This document shows, piece after piece, positions 45,606-55,588 of a DNA stretch of 64,000 bases; positions within the stretch are counted from its first letter, which is position 1, and the number at the start of each line of letters is the position of its first letter. Origin of the DNA: Anisodus tanguticus (Eukaryota; Streptophyta; Magnoliopsida; Solanales; Solanaceae). The stretch covers positions 6,193,001 to 6,257,000 of the forward strand of contig CM067550.1 of assembly GCA_034509755.1 (NCBI GenBank), in the 5' to 3' direction. Made by a program: the position numbers and the translations under genes. The notes beneath the pieces are model-generated. The model was not told the origin of the DNA and made no database searches. It saw only the letters and a list, made by a program, of their open reading frames with translations.

Positions 45606-47240
45606 CACCCCCTCATTCGGAGCTGGAGGAGGCCGAACACTTAGACTGGATATGAAGTCGAGGAATAGTTGTCTAGGTAGTCCTTTAGTGAATATATCTG
45701 CATACTGATATGAAGAAGGCACATGCAATACCTTGACATGTCTGATAGCAACCTTCTCACGAACAAAGTGTATGTCCATCTTAATGTGTTTGGTTCGCTG
45801 ATGCTGAACCGGATTGTGAGATAAATAAACAACAGATATGTTATCACAATAGACTATAGACGCTTTACGCAAAGGACACCGAAACTCCAAAAGTAGATTT
45901 CGGAGCCAATAGATCTCAGTAACAACATTGGCAACGCCTTTGTACTCTGCTTTTGCACTCGAACGGGATAGTGTGGCCTGTCTCTTGACAGACCATGAAA
46001 CTAGATTATCCCCTAAGAATACACAATAGCCGGAGGTGGAGCGTCGCGTGTCTGGACAACCTGCCCAATCTGCATCCATATATTATAGTAACCTAGTAGG
46101 TGCAGAGGGGTATAGATGTAATCCATGATCAAGTGTGCCCTTAATGTATCAGATGATACACTTAAGGGAAGTAAAATGAGGCTCCATAGGGGTATGCATA
46201 AAATGACACATTTGCTGAACAACATAAGCAATATAGGCCTGGTGAAGGTGAGATACTGTAGTGCACCTGGAAGACTCCTGTAAAGTGTGGGATGGGACAC
46301 CGAATTACCATCAACAACACTAAGTTTTGATTTAGTGTCAACTGGAGTGGACATAATCTTGCAGTTTGCCATTTTAGCCATGTGTACTATCTCATCTGCA
46401 TACTTACGCTGACATAGAAACATAGAGTCTGCAGATCTAGTTATTGATATCCTCAAAAAGTAACTTAGCTTTCCCAAGTCGGTCATGGCAAATTCGATTT
46501 TAAGCAATGCAATTATCTCATTTTTCAACAAATCAGATGAGGTAGTAAGCACAATGTCATCCACATATAACAATAAATAATCTATGTTGTTACCTTGATG
46601 AAAAATGAAGAGAGAATTATCACACTTGCTACATACAAACACAATCCGCATAAGATACTGTGCAAAATGATCATACAATGCTCTACGGGTATGTTTTAAA
46701 CCATAAAGTTACTTACGGAGATGACATACATACTGAGGGGCTGCTGGATGGACAAAGTTAGGCGATTGGTGCATGAAAGCAGTTTCTTTTAAATCCACAT
46801 GTAAAACACATTTTTCACATCAAACTGAAGAATGAGCCAATGCTTATCCATAGCAATACTCATAATGGTGCGAATGGTAGCCGGTTTAACAACCAGATTG
46901 AATGTCTCACCACAATCAATACCCTCATGTTGATTAGTGTCATTAGCTATAATTCTCATCTTATATATCTCTAGGTCACCAATGTCTCTGAATTTGTGAT
47001 GAAAAAGTCACATGCATCGGATCACATTCACCCATCCGGTCTAGGAACCAAATCCCAAGTATATTGTTTTGTTAAAGTATTAAATTCATCACACATGGTC
47101 GCATTCCAATTAGGGTCTTGTTTGGCTAATTTTGGGTTTTGGGGAATTGGGGAGATGGTTTATGTGAATAGGTTAAATTAGACTTTGGTTTGAAAATACC
47201 GTGTTGGGCACGAGTTTCCATAGATGTGTGGTTTCAGGTG
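45600..47240 (-). pseudogene. copia reverse transcriptase and RNase H
   Basis: Two overlapping open stretches. RT part (46678 down to about 46090): CDNSLFIFHQGNNIDYLLLYVDDIVLTTSSDLL with catalytic YVDD intact, then AMTDLGKLSYFLRISITR and ALQYLTFTRP. RNase H part (46079-45600): DADWAGCPDTRRSTSGYCVFLGDNLVSWSVKRQATLSRSS, QHQRTKHIKMDIHFVREKV and YADIFTKGLP. One frameshift near 46080-46090 separates the parts, and the RT N-terminus (47240-46680) is broken by several stops. The final stop TAG lies within the first bases of the LTR. Confidence 0.85.
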
Positions 47241-47800
47241 GGGTATGGTTACTGGGTTTCGGGTCGGGTGCACTGTTACGATTAGGGGTCGGGTTCGGTT
47301 CACTGCAACGTTTCTGGATAGGGTGTTAGGGTCGGTTAGATGACTACGAATTGTTTACGGTGGCTGGTGTAGGTGGTGTCAACGATCTGGATAGGGCGAG
47401 TTCGAGAGAAGTGACGGTGTATGTTGGTCTCGGTAGATTGAGACAAGCGGATGACGATAGGGTAGGGTATGGTGTCAGTGGTGGGAGGGGATCGAGATTC
47501 GGGTTATTTGGTGGTGATCCAAGTGTGCGAGTGTGGTTGGTCAGGATGCGGCTTGATGTTGATGCTGGGGAGACGATACAGTGACGGGTAAAGGGACCGG
47601 TAAAGGCACTGAGTTGCTTGGCCGATTGTCGGCGGTGATGGCAATCGGCGGTGACGATGACGGTGACAGTGATCTGACAAAAGACAGAGACCCTGGAATT
47701 GGCGCTGTGGTGGTGACAGTGGGTGGCAAAGACTGGTCGATGGTGGATGACTGACATAGTTCATGGATTGTGACGGGAGAGAGGTCAGACTCGTCAAGGA
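47241..47800 (-). pseudogene. Ser/Thr/Pro-rich linker between integrase and RT
   Basis: Open on the minus strand in more than one frame; rich in Pro, Ser and His (PPSTSLCHPLSPPQRQ, TRTLGSPPNNPNLDPLPPLTPYPTL). Such low-complexity linkers separate integrase and RT in many plant copia elements. Confidence 0.6.
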
Positions 47801-47809
47801 AATTATAGT

Positions 47810-48447
47810 CTAGTTTTCAAAACTTTTGGATCTTCGAAAACGGGAAGATTGCTTCATTGAATGTGACATGACGAGACATAATAATTTTGTGGGAAGACAT
47901 GTCAAATCATAGTAATCCCTATGATTAGGCGGGAAACCTAAGAACACACAAGGAGTGGTGCGGGGTGCAAGTTTATGTAGGGTTGTGGAAGCAATATTCG
48001 GGTAGCACATGCAGCCAAAAATTCGTAGGTGCACATAAGTTGGAATTCTACGGAATAGAATTTCGGTGGGTGTTCTATTTTGAAAGGATTGCGTGGGCAA
48101 AATATTTAGAATATATTCGCCCATTTTAACAACATAGACCCAAAGGGAGGGGGAGAGGCATGAAACATGGTCGTACGAACCATGTTATTGATATTGTGAA
48201 TGATTCGTTCGGCCTTGCCATTCTGGGAGGAGGTGTGGGGACACGAGAATCGGAAAACCATGACATTAGTAGAGCAAAAATTATGAAAAGCCGAATTATT
48301 AAACTCACGACCGTTATCACACTGAAGTGATTTTGTCTTTTTCGAATTATGTTTTGACATAGACACGAAATGCAAAAAAAACTTGGCAAACACTTCAGAC
48401 TTGAATTTAATCGGATAGACCCAAACAAAGTGAGAATAGTCATCCAA
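47810..48447 (-). pseudogene. copia integrase
   Basis: Core blocks on the minus strand: DDYSHFVWVYPIKFKSEVFAKF (first Asp, 48447 down), CDNGREFNNSAFHNFC (second Asp) and SCPHTSSQNGKAERIIHNINNMVRTTM (Glu). C-terminal part after a frameshift near 48110: YILNILPTQSFQNRTPTEILF, FGCMCYPN and TTPCVFLGFPPNHRDYYDL. The three catalytic residues are present. Confidence 0.85.
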
Positions 48448-48459
48448 TAAGACGAGATA

Positions 48460-49151
48460 AAATTTATGACTCAGTGAGCTAGTAATGAGGGATGTCCATA
48501 AATCTGCATGAACAATGTCAAAGGGAGAATATGTAACACTTGAAGAAGACTGAAACGGAAGGCGAACATGTTTGCCTAAAGGACAAGAAAGACAATGTTG
48601 GGCTAATTTTTCATTATTACAACAAATTAAATTATTGTTTCTAAGAAAACTAAAAATTGGGGCTCCTGGGTGTCCAAGTCTATTGTGCTTGATTGACGGA
48701 GAGATTGTTGCTAAAGCAGTGGGAGGAGTGACATGGGCCGTTAGAGATGTGGGAGGGTTGACACTAGCAGCGGACGTGGATAGGAAAGGATGAGATCACC
48801 TTCACTATTGCATCTCATAAGGAGTTTTCCGGTATGGAGGTCCGTTACAGAAAATCCAAACGGGTCAAAGTTAATTGATACATAATTATCGGTGGCAAAT
48901 ATTCTAACAGAGATTAGGTTTTCGATGATGTTAGGAGCATATAAGACGTTATTCAAGGGAAAACGGGGATGCGGTAGTGGGGTTAATGTGTGGACAAACC
49001 CTTGAATTGGAATGCGATGACCATTTTCGATCATAATAGATTGTGGAGTATTTAAATTTCGCAGTTGAGGAAGATTACCAGAATTATTGATGAGGTGAAA
49101 CGTGGAGCTCATATCCATATACCACGCCTTATCGAGCTGTCGAGGAGTCAA
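48460..49151 (-). pseudogene. copia protease and GAG-pre-integrase relic
   Basis: The protease block reads KAWYMDMSSTFHL, so the active-site DTG/DSG is lost (DMS). It continues as NGHRIPIQGFVHTLTPLPHPRFPLNNVLYAPNIIENLISV, a conserved post-protease region, and GKLLMRCNSEGDL. GAG-pre-integrase (AQHCLSCPLGKHVRLPF-type sequence) follows at 48600-48500. Confidence 0.75.
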
Positions 49152-49568
49152 AGTGTCGAAAGCCTAGCCCAAAATAGAGTGGGGATGGCCAGTACTGGAC
49201 TGATGGGCTCCAGATATTTGGTCCTGATTTAGGTGGTCCGTCGACTGTGTTGGAGCTGCCTGGTTGGGGACCAGCAATTGGGCCGCCACTGATGGAGTGC
49301 CTGAAATTGGGCTGGTTAGTTTCCAGCGATCGGGCCGGTTCTTTGGAGAGTTGTCTCCAGGCCTTTGGAGAGTTGTCTCTCGGCCGCCGGAGAGTTGTCT
49401 GCGCCGCTGGCTCTGCCGAGGGCCCAGTTCGTGTCCAGCTAGCCAGGGTAGTGGCTGTTTAGTGCTGCCGGAATTGGGTGAGAGAAAACAATTATGGGGG
49501 GTTCGGGACGTACACGAGGTGTATGTGAGGTCGTATATGAGGTTTATAATGGCGTAGGCTGTATACAT
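49152..49568 (-). pseudogene. copia gag C-terminal remnant
   Basis: Minus-strand frame 49568-49164 with Gln/Ser/Pro-rich sequence (AAQLLVPNQAAPTQSTDHLNQDQ, GHPHSIL) ends in a stop just before the protease block, matching the position and style of the gag-protease junction of related elements. A repeated CCGGAGAGTTGTCTG / CTTTGGAGAGTTGTCT motif (49340-49410) is visible. The core gag and zinc knuckle are absent. Confidence 0.55.
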
Positions 49569-49862
49569 GTAGTTTTGACCGTAAACTAGGTGTATATCGG
49601 CTTAGGGAGGTCGTATACGGGTAGTATATAGTGGTTGGAGAGGTATATTAGCCATATACATGTGTATATAGGCGTATAAGGGTTGAATACGTGGGTATAC
49701 GACTCCTGTTGAAGAGATATATGGAGGGAAATAGGGCGGTATATCAGTGATATATAGGGCGGTATAGTGATATATAGGGTGTATACATGGTAGTTTGTAG
49801 AGTATAAGGGTTGGACAATTGTATATCAACGTATATCATATGTATACCGGCGGTATACGTGC
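49550..49862. repeat. TATAC/GTATA-rich tract in place of gag
   Basis: About 310 bp made largely of irregular copies of GTATAC, GTATAT, GGCGGTATA and TATAGGGCG at spacings of roughly 10-25 bp. Examples: GGGCGGTATATCAGTGATAT (49733) followed by GGGCGGTATAGTGATATATA (49758). Many units are self-complementary. It sits between the gag remnant and the primer site of the copia element. Confidence 0.75.
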
Positions 49863-49929
49863 AGTTTGGTGCCGGGAAAAGAAAGGGAATGGCGGCCAAA
49901 TTTTAGGTTTTAGGTCGGGAAGGATTATT

Positions 49930-49943
49930 GGCTCTTGATACCA
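49930..49943 (-). other. tRNA-iMet primer-binding site of copia element
   Basis: The complement of GGCTCTTGATACCA is TGGTATCAAGAGCC, matching the plant initiator tRNA-Met 3' end in its first eight bases; it directly abuts the LTR terminal CA. Confidence 0.88.
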
Positions 49944-50109
49944 TGTAGAATTGTATTAATCTCATTGGGGAGTGTTTATCATTAATACAAAATATATATA
50001 GTGTGTACAATGTGGAATCCTAATACAAAAAGATTCTATAATTACCATAATTATACAACACTAATAATTACAAAATCTATAATGAATATTCTACTAATAT
50101 TCACTAATA
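49944..50109 (-). repeat. Right LTR of copia element, 166 bp
   Basis: On the plus strand it runs from TGTAGAATTG to TTCACTAATA. Very short for a copia LTR. Shares CATTAATACAAAATATATAT and AGTGTGTACAATGTGGAATC with the left LTR. Confidence 0.85.
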
Positions 50110-50114
50110 CTAAC

Positions 50115-50603
50115 GGATCACCATTAAAGTCGTGAGGTTACCTTATCAGTTATCACAAATCTTGATAATAGTCAGAAATTGACCACCTAGTCCTAGTAAG
50201 TTGCCATACCATGTAGTGTAGAAATTTTCACAACACGCTTTTTGCTCTAAAATTGATCTCGGTTGTTCCAAAGCAACCCAAATAACTCAAATGTGAAATT
50301 CAGTGTTTTGATATCCGTCTCACCAATTTTCAATTGTTTGTTTTGATTGAAACCTTCAAAAATTAATATATTCACTTTGTTTTCTTCAACAAGCAAGCTC
50401 AATAAAACTCTAACAATAGTGTTTTTCAACTAAAGTCAATCCAAAATAATTAGAAGTAAGAAATAAGTGTTCATTTTTTTTACAACACATATAAAGAAGA
50501 TGGAAAAGGAGTAGTAGTAGTAATAGAAATTTATGGTGAATGTTTTGCATAACTTTCCTTAGTGGAATAAAAATAAAACATCAACCTTTTAAAAAATTTA
50601 AAA
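50115..50603. other. Intergenic DNA, no gene seen
   Basis: AT-rich; a short GTAGTAGTAGTAATAG run lies at about 50510-50525. No recognisable element. Confidence 0.45.
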
Positions 50604-50762
50604 GGAAGCCCGATGCATTAAGCTTTCGTAATGTGTTGGATTCGGAAAGAGTCGGATCACAAGAGTCTATTATATGCAGTCTTATCCTGCATTTGTGCAA
50701 GAGACTGTTTCAACGGCTCGAATCTGTGACCTTCCGACAATAACTTTATCAGTTACGTCAAG
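50604..50762 (-). mobile_element. Au-like SINE, minus strand
   Basis: On the minus strand: box-B-like GATTCGAGCCGT, then CTCTTGCACAAATGCAGGAT, AATAGACTCTTGTGATCCGA and the end AAGCTTAATGCATCGGGCTTCC with a T-rich tail. This is the order seen in Au-type SINEs and matches the second copy at 51751. No clear target-site duplication found. Confidence 0.75.
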
Positions 50763-51735
50763 ACACATCTTCAAAAGAATAAGATGTAAATTTTTTGGCA
50801 AACTTAATAATTTTAATCCTGAATATATGTATTTATACATCAAATTTTAAATTCTAAATCTATCCAACATGAGAGAACTCGTACATTGTAGATACATCAA
50901 GCCACGTCTAAAGGGAATCCATTAACACCAAATAAGGTTAAAAACAATGTTCAACTTCAACCCATAGATGGGCTGTTTTTGTTTTGTTTCAAGTTTTGAT
51001 GACTTTTGTAGTTTTATGTCAATTTTAATAATATTGGGTGCGTTAGATAAGTAAGACCAAAGAATATACTGAACCACATTGTGCTTGTGGACAAAGGGGA
51101 GGGATGTTTTGAGAGGTATACTATAGTGGCCCGGTGGAGTTTCCTATGAAAACGTTTCCCTAAGTGAGTGTCGTGAGTGTGGTGGGCCCACCCAATCACC
51201 TCACATTGAAACCTATAAATAAATTAAAGGAAAATTACGTTAGTTAGCGAAAGCCTAGTATATAAAATGTAATGTCTGTGTGATTTTAGTCATGCAAAAG
51301 TATTATATGTATATGAATAGACTTATTATACATGCGGTATATAATACACCTATTATTATGAGCACGAATATGGTGTATTCAATTATGATTTGAAACCAAA
51401 ATGCTGCTACATTTTATAACTAAGCAAAGTCTGGTTATTTTTCACAAATTTGAGCAAGTAACGTTATTTATGAAATTTTCTCCATAAATTAATAATACTT
51501 TATTTAATTATTCAATATACACAAAATTTAGTGATTGGACTAACTCATGTTTGAGTTGAATAACCTTTCTTAAAGAGTAAATCATTGATTGGAAAAATGT
51601 TCCTCTTTCCTAAGATTTTTTATTTTTAAGAGTTCAAATTAAAAACATGAAGAGTCTCAACCATCTCACACCCTTGATAGTGGGTAATATTCACTTTATT
51701 GTCAATACTTTGAAAAATAGGAAAATTTTAAATTC
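50763..51735. other. Intergenic DNA, no gene seen
   Basis: AT-rich, no convincing ORF, RNA gene or repeat boundary. Confidence 0.45.
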
Positions 51736-51750
51736 ATAAATATTCACTTT

Positions 51751-51945
51751 TTAAAGAGGAGCCTTGGCCGTAATTGATAAAGTTGATGTCATGTGACCAT
51801 AAGGTCACGAGGTCAAGCCGTGGAAACAACCTCTTGCAGAAATGCAGGATAAAGCGCATATACAATAGATCATTGTGGTACGGAATTTCTCCAGACCCAT
51901 GCATAGCGAGGGGCGAGGGCTTAGTGAACTGTCTTTTTTTATTTT
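51751..51945 (+). mobile_element. Au-like SINE with 15-bp target-site duplication
   Basis: Reads GGAGCCTTGGCCGTAATTGA (box A region), then CACGAGGTCAAGCCGTGG (box-B-like, GGTCAAGCC), CTCTTGCAGAAATGCAGGAT, ATACAATAGATCATTGTGG, CCAGACCCATGCATAGCGAG and GGCTTAGTG with a T-rich tail. Flanked by the perfect repeat ATAAATATTCACTTT (51736-51750 and 51946-51960). tRNA-derived, non-coding, moved by LINE enzymes. Confidence 0.92.
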
Positions 51946-51960
51946 ATAAATATTCACTTT

Positions 51961-52272
51961 GATCTTATTTATAAGAATGATTATTGTCTTGAAATTTTAA
52001 TATAACTACAACATAATAATAACTATTTAAAGAAAACAAGTTGAAATACACACATATATATAAACTATGATCTCTACATAAATTCATCTCTCATCAATAT
52101 TATTATATATACATGCATACTCAGTGTAATTCACAACATAGTAGCTTCAAGTGTATAATATTTTTACTATTATACAGAACAATAATAAAGAGTGCTAGAG
52201 TGGATATAAGATCATGTAATATTAAGGTGGATAACCTTGAATTTTATTTGATTTTAGACCAACTCCTTTGGA
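51961..52272. other. AT-rich intergenic DNA
   Basis: No gene; ACACATATATATAAAC and TATTATATATACATGCAT are simple AT tracts. Confidence 0.45.
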
Positions 52273-52277
52273 ACTTG

Positions 52278-53600
52278 TGTTGGTACTCTATTGCACTTTA
52301 TAAATCAGTACGGGAAGTAAATAACTATTACAAGTATTCGAAAGGATAAACAAATATTCAATCTTCAGAAATTGAATCTTGTTGAACAAATAGGCCAATC
52401 TTCAAAACTGCCGCAAGCTTGTTGTGTCTTGAATCTTGATAACCTGAAATCAAGAAACAACTAAATCTGGATGGTTACAACGTTGTGTGTTGAGTCAAGT
52501 GATAGCCCTCTGTCCTTAAGACAAGATTGCCCCGTATATATGCTTTTACGTTAGCGAGCAATAGTCTCCCAAGATAAAACAACACTTTAATCTCAACGCT
52601 ACAAAGCCAATAGGTTGAGCCTGACGAAGAAAACAAATATGACTCGACTTGCTGAAGATATGGAATAGGAAGGAAGAGTTTCTCTTTACTCTTCTCTTTT
52701 GTCTCTGTGTATATAGTGTGTCTCTGTAGTGTATATCTTGTGTATATGTGAGGGTTTGGTCACTGTTTTTCATCACAGTTTGCTCACTGTTTTGAGCTGT
52801 GTTTTGTGCTATTTTGTGGCTATTTTGCTCACTGTTTTGTGCTGAGTTTCAGTCACGTTTTTGTCTCTTATTCTCTCACGAATTGAGCCAAAAAATAGCT
52901 CAATATATAGCATGTAGGAGGGCAGCCCAATAGCCACAAACAAGGCTGTAATGGCCATTAAGTGAGGGTTGTTAATGGCATTAGAGAGGCTGATTTATGG
53001 CCATGAATGAGGCTGCTCAATTGGCCAAGTAATGAGCTGTTAATGGAGAGTTAATCAGCCAAGTAATGGCTGTTTAATGCTCCAAAACGCAGTCCAACAA
53101 TAGGCAAAAAGTCTCCAGAAGGGATCAAATTGTACATCTGGCAGAGTTCTCTGGTCCAAAAAGATAATATCAGAAAGTCCCCGTGGCCCATGGCCCGAGA
53201 CCGGACCGGACGGGATGGGTGGGCGGCGGCGGCGCGCGTGCGGGCCTAGCCATGAACCCAAGCCCATCTAGGTCTTTCCTCCTTTAAACACATGGGATAT
53301 CCCTTGGGGTCCCAAACCCTTTACCAATTTGAGACTTATATAGAGAGCAATTTTTCCTATTCCCACCGATGTGGTAGATTTGTCCCATACCACATTTCCA
53401 TGCCTCAAACACCTTACTTCGTGGACCAATATCTCTTTCATTTCTCAACGAAATTTGACGATTCTTGGCCCTACAGTCATCTACTCACTTCGTAGATCAT
53501 GCATGTGTGAAGAGACAAGGTCTCCAACATGCGGAACACTAGTGTTTAATTCATCAAAGATGGGTGGACGCATCTCCCCGCCAAAGGCAAATTTCCAACA
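52278..53600 (-). mobile_element. Solo LTR, 1323 bp, TSD ACTTG
   Basis: On the plus strand it starts TGTTGGTACTC and ends GGCAAATTTCCAACA, flanked by ACTTG (52273-52277 and 53601-53605). Shares with the 36-kb LTR the CAGTACGGGAAGTAAATAAC, CTCTGTCCTTAAGACAAGAT, GC-rich and CCTTGGGGTCCCAAACC blocks. Contains a local expansion of CACTGTTTT/GCTCACTGTTTTG phrases at about 52750-52850. Confidence 0.93.
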
Positions 53601-53605
53601 ACTTG

Positions 53606-54800
53606 ATTGATCGTCCAAACATACCATGGGCGACAGACCTTTTCTTTATTACCGGTATCTGAAATTTATCAGTTCAACTAATTCGAATTCTCATACCATG
53701 AGATATTTTGCACCATATGATATTTTTGAGGTCTCTTTAAATTTTCTACTATATATTGCCTTTAAAAATAGTTGAAAGAATTCTTTTTAACCCATTTAAT
53801 GTGAACAGAAAATAATTAATGTGAAATAGAATATAATTGCCTTTAACCGTTTAGGAAAAGGTCCAAATCTGTTCCTAAACCTTCAAAATTAGTCCAAATG
53901 TTTCTCTCCATTAATATTTGGGGTCAGATCTATCCTTTCCGTTATAAAAGTGGGTCATATTTTTTCTTTATTGACTAGCAAAATAAGTTTTACAACAGGT
54001 TCGCATTTTTTACATGAAAAAGTGGTCAAATTTGTTCGTAAACTAAATCGTTCAAATTTGTCTTAAACTTAGGAAATAGTTCAGATTTTACCATAATCCC
54101 TCAAGGCTCATCCCTTTAAATTGATCACCAATAACAATTGATTCTTTCTTTTTAGAAAATATCACTTGAAGATTACAGTTTCTCGAGAAGATTTGGAGAA
54201 AGGGCCTCCGGTAAGTTTTAATTTAGAAAAAGGTCTCTTAATTTTTTATTTTTTATTTTTTTAGGTTAGGCAAAGAGGAATGGTCCGGTGTAAAATTCTA
54301 TCCTTTTTGAAACTTTAGAGATTTTAAGATAATACACTTAAGTTTCTTTTTTGTGTTTAATATACAAAAAATCCCTATGTCTCTCTTCAATCCCTTTCAC
54401 TTTCTTACATTAAAATTCTTTCAAGCTTCCAACCTACTATTCCTCTCCCCCAAGCTTCGATATTGTTCAGTCGTCTTCCCCATGCATTTTCTTTAATTTG
54501 GCATTCTTTCGGAGCATTTGGAGCTCCATATTGCACTAATTTTTTTTTTTTTTCGATTCATGGTGTTCAAAAAGTTTCAATTTTTATTTAAAATTTTGAA
54601 AGATTAGCTTGTATTTATGGTTGTTTCGATATTTCTTTTTCTGTTTTTGCTTATGTTTATTTATACTTATTTTGCTTGTTTCGATCTTTCTTTTTCTGTT
54701 TTTGCTCTTTGCAAATGGATTATGGTCGATACTAGACTTTTGATCGATTATTTTTGTTACTATATCTTGGTTGATCAACATCACTCTATTATTTGTATAT
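53606..54800. other. Intergenic DNA with decayed repeat
   Basis: 53855-53990 resembles the dispersed repeat at 43650-43800 (AAAAGGTCCAAATCTGTTCC, TCCGTTATAAAAGTGGG). The remainder is T-rich with homopolymer runs. No gene. Confidence 0.45.
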
Positions 54801-54812
54801 AGATCATAAATA

Positions 54813-55275
54813 ATGCCTAGATGTAGAGGAAGAGGAGGAAAAATAGTCCTCCGTTCTGTTGATATGGTTCGAACTCGTTCTAATGTGACTGTTAAAGAAA
54901 AAAATGGTGAAAAAGTTGTTAGACGAGAAGGAAAAAGAAAAAGAGCGGTAGAAGCTGATAATCAGTTTTTCAAAAGATCTATCAGACTATGTGAGGCCTA
55001 CTCAAACCCCATGGATGAGCATAGTGTGGATGAAGATCAAGATGATTGAGGTGATAGTTATGTTTTTGAGGATGGTTCAAAGCAATCTGGTTTTGATGAA
55101 GATATTGATCCCCTGTTCTGACGAGAAGGATTCAATCTCGACCACAACGTAATCACTACCACCGCCGTCAACGCCTTTCACCTGACGTACTCCTCTTGAG
55201 AAATGATTTGGAGCGTCTCTTCACGAGGCTCAGAGATGACATAGATCGGTTGAAAATGCACATTCTCTGCGTGTA
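54813..55275 (+). pseudogene. Unrecognised basic/acidic ORF, probably a broken gene fragment
   Basis: An ATG at 54813 opens a 78-codon frame: an Arg/Gly-rich start (MPRCRGRGGK), a Lys/Arg-rich middle (EGKRKRAVEADNQFFKRSIR) that looks like a nuclear localisation signal, and an acidic end (DEHSVDEDQDD, stop 55047). After a frameshift a second frame continues to about 55275: TRRIQSRPQRNHYHRRQRLSPDVLLLRNDLERLFTRLRDDIDRLKMH, an amphipathic, coiled-coil-like segment. I do not recognise the family. The frame change and the nearby foldback repeat suggest a relic, perhaps captured by a mobile element. It could also be chance. Confidence 0.35.
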
Positions 55276-55279
55276 ATCT

Positions 55280-55588
55280 TTGAAAAGTTCGGAAAAGAGC
55301 CCGATGATTGAACCATCATATACCTACCCCTAATAGACTATTATTTTTATGTAGTTTTTTATAAAAAAAAAAATATGAAAAGAGAATGGAGGAGTTTGAT
55401 AGAGAAAGATAGTGGATGAGTTTGATTAAGAAAAGAGAGATCTTACTCTATAATAACTCAGTGCTTGAGACAATTTTAGATCATTTTGATCGATGATAAA
55501 CTAGAGAAATAAAGACGACTGTTGCAATGTGAAGCATGCTAAATTTGTACTAGTCCAACGAAAAAATAATAAAAAAAAAGAAATCGTA
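55280..55588. other. AT-rich spacer before the foldback
   Basis: No gene. Contains GAGAATGGAGGAGTTTGATA / GTGGATGAGTTTGATTAAG partial repeat (55384-55430). Confidence 0.4.

Larger units (their letters stand above)
45513..50109 (-). mobile_element. Ty1/copia retrotransposon (4.6 kb) with substituted gag region
   Basis: Both ends are recognisable: short LTRs at 45513-45605 and 49944-50109, flanked by CTAAC (45508-45512 and 50110-50114). On the minus strand, TGGTATCAAGAGCC (complement 49930-49943) is an initiator tRNA-Met primer site next to the right LTR, and GAGGGGGTG (complement 45606-45614) is the polypurine tract next to the left LTR. Domains right to left: protease, GAG-pre-integrase, integrase, linker, RT, RNase H. 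Where gag should be there is a TATAC-rich tract instead. Confidence 0.9.
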
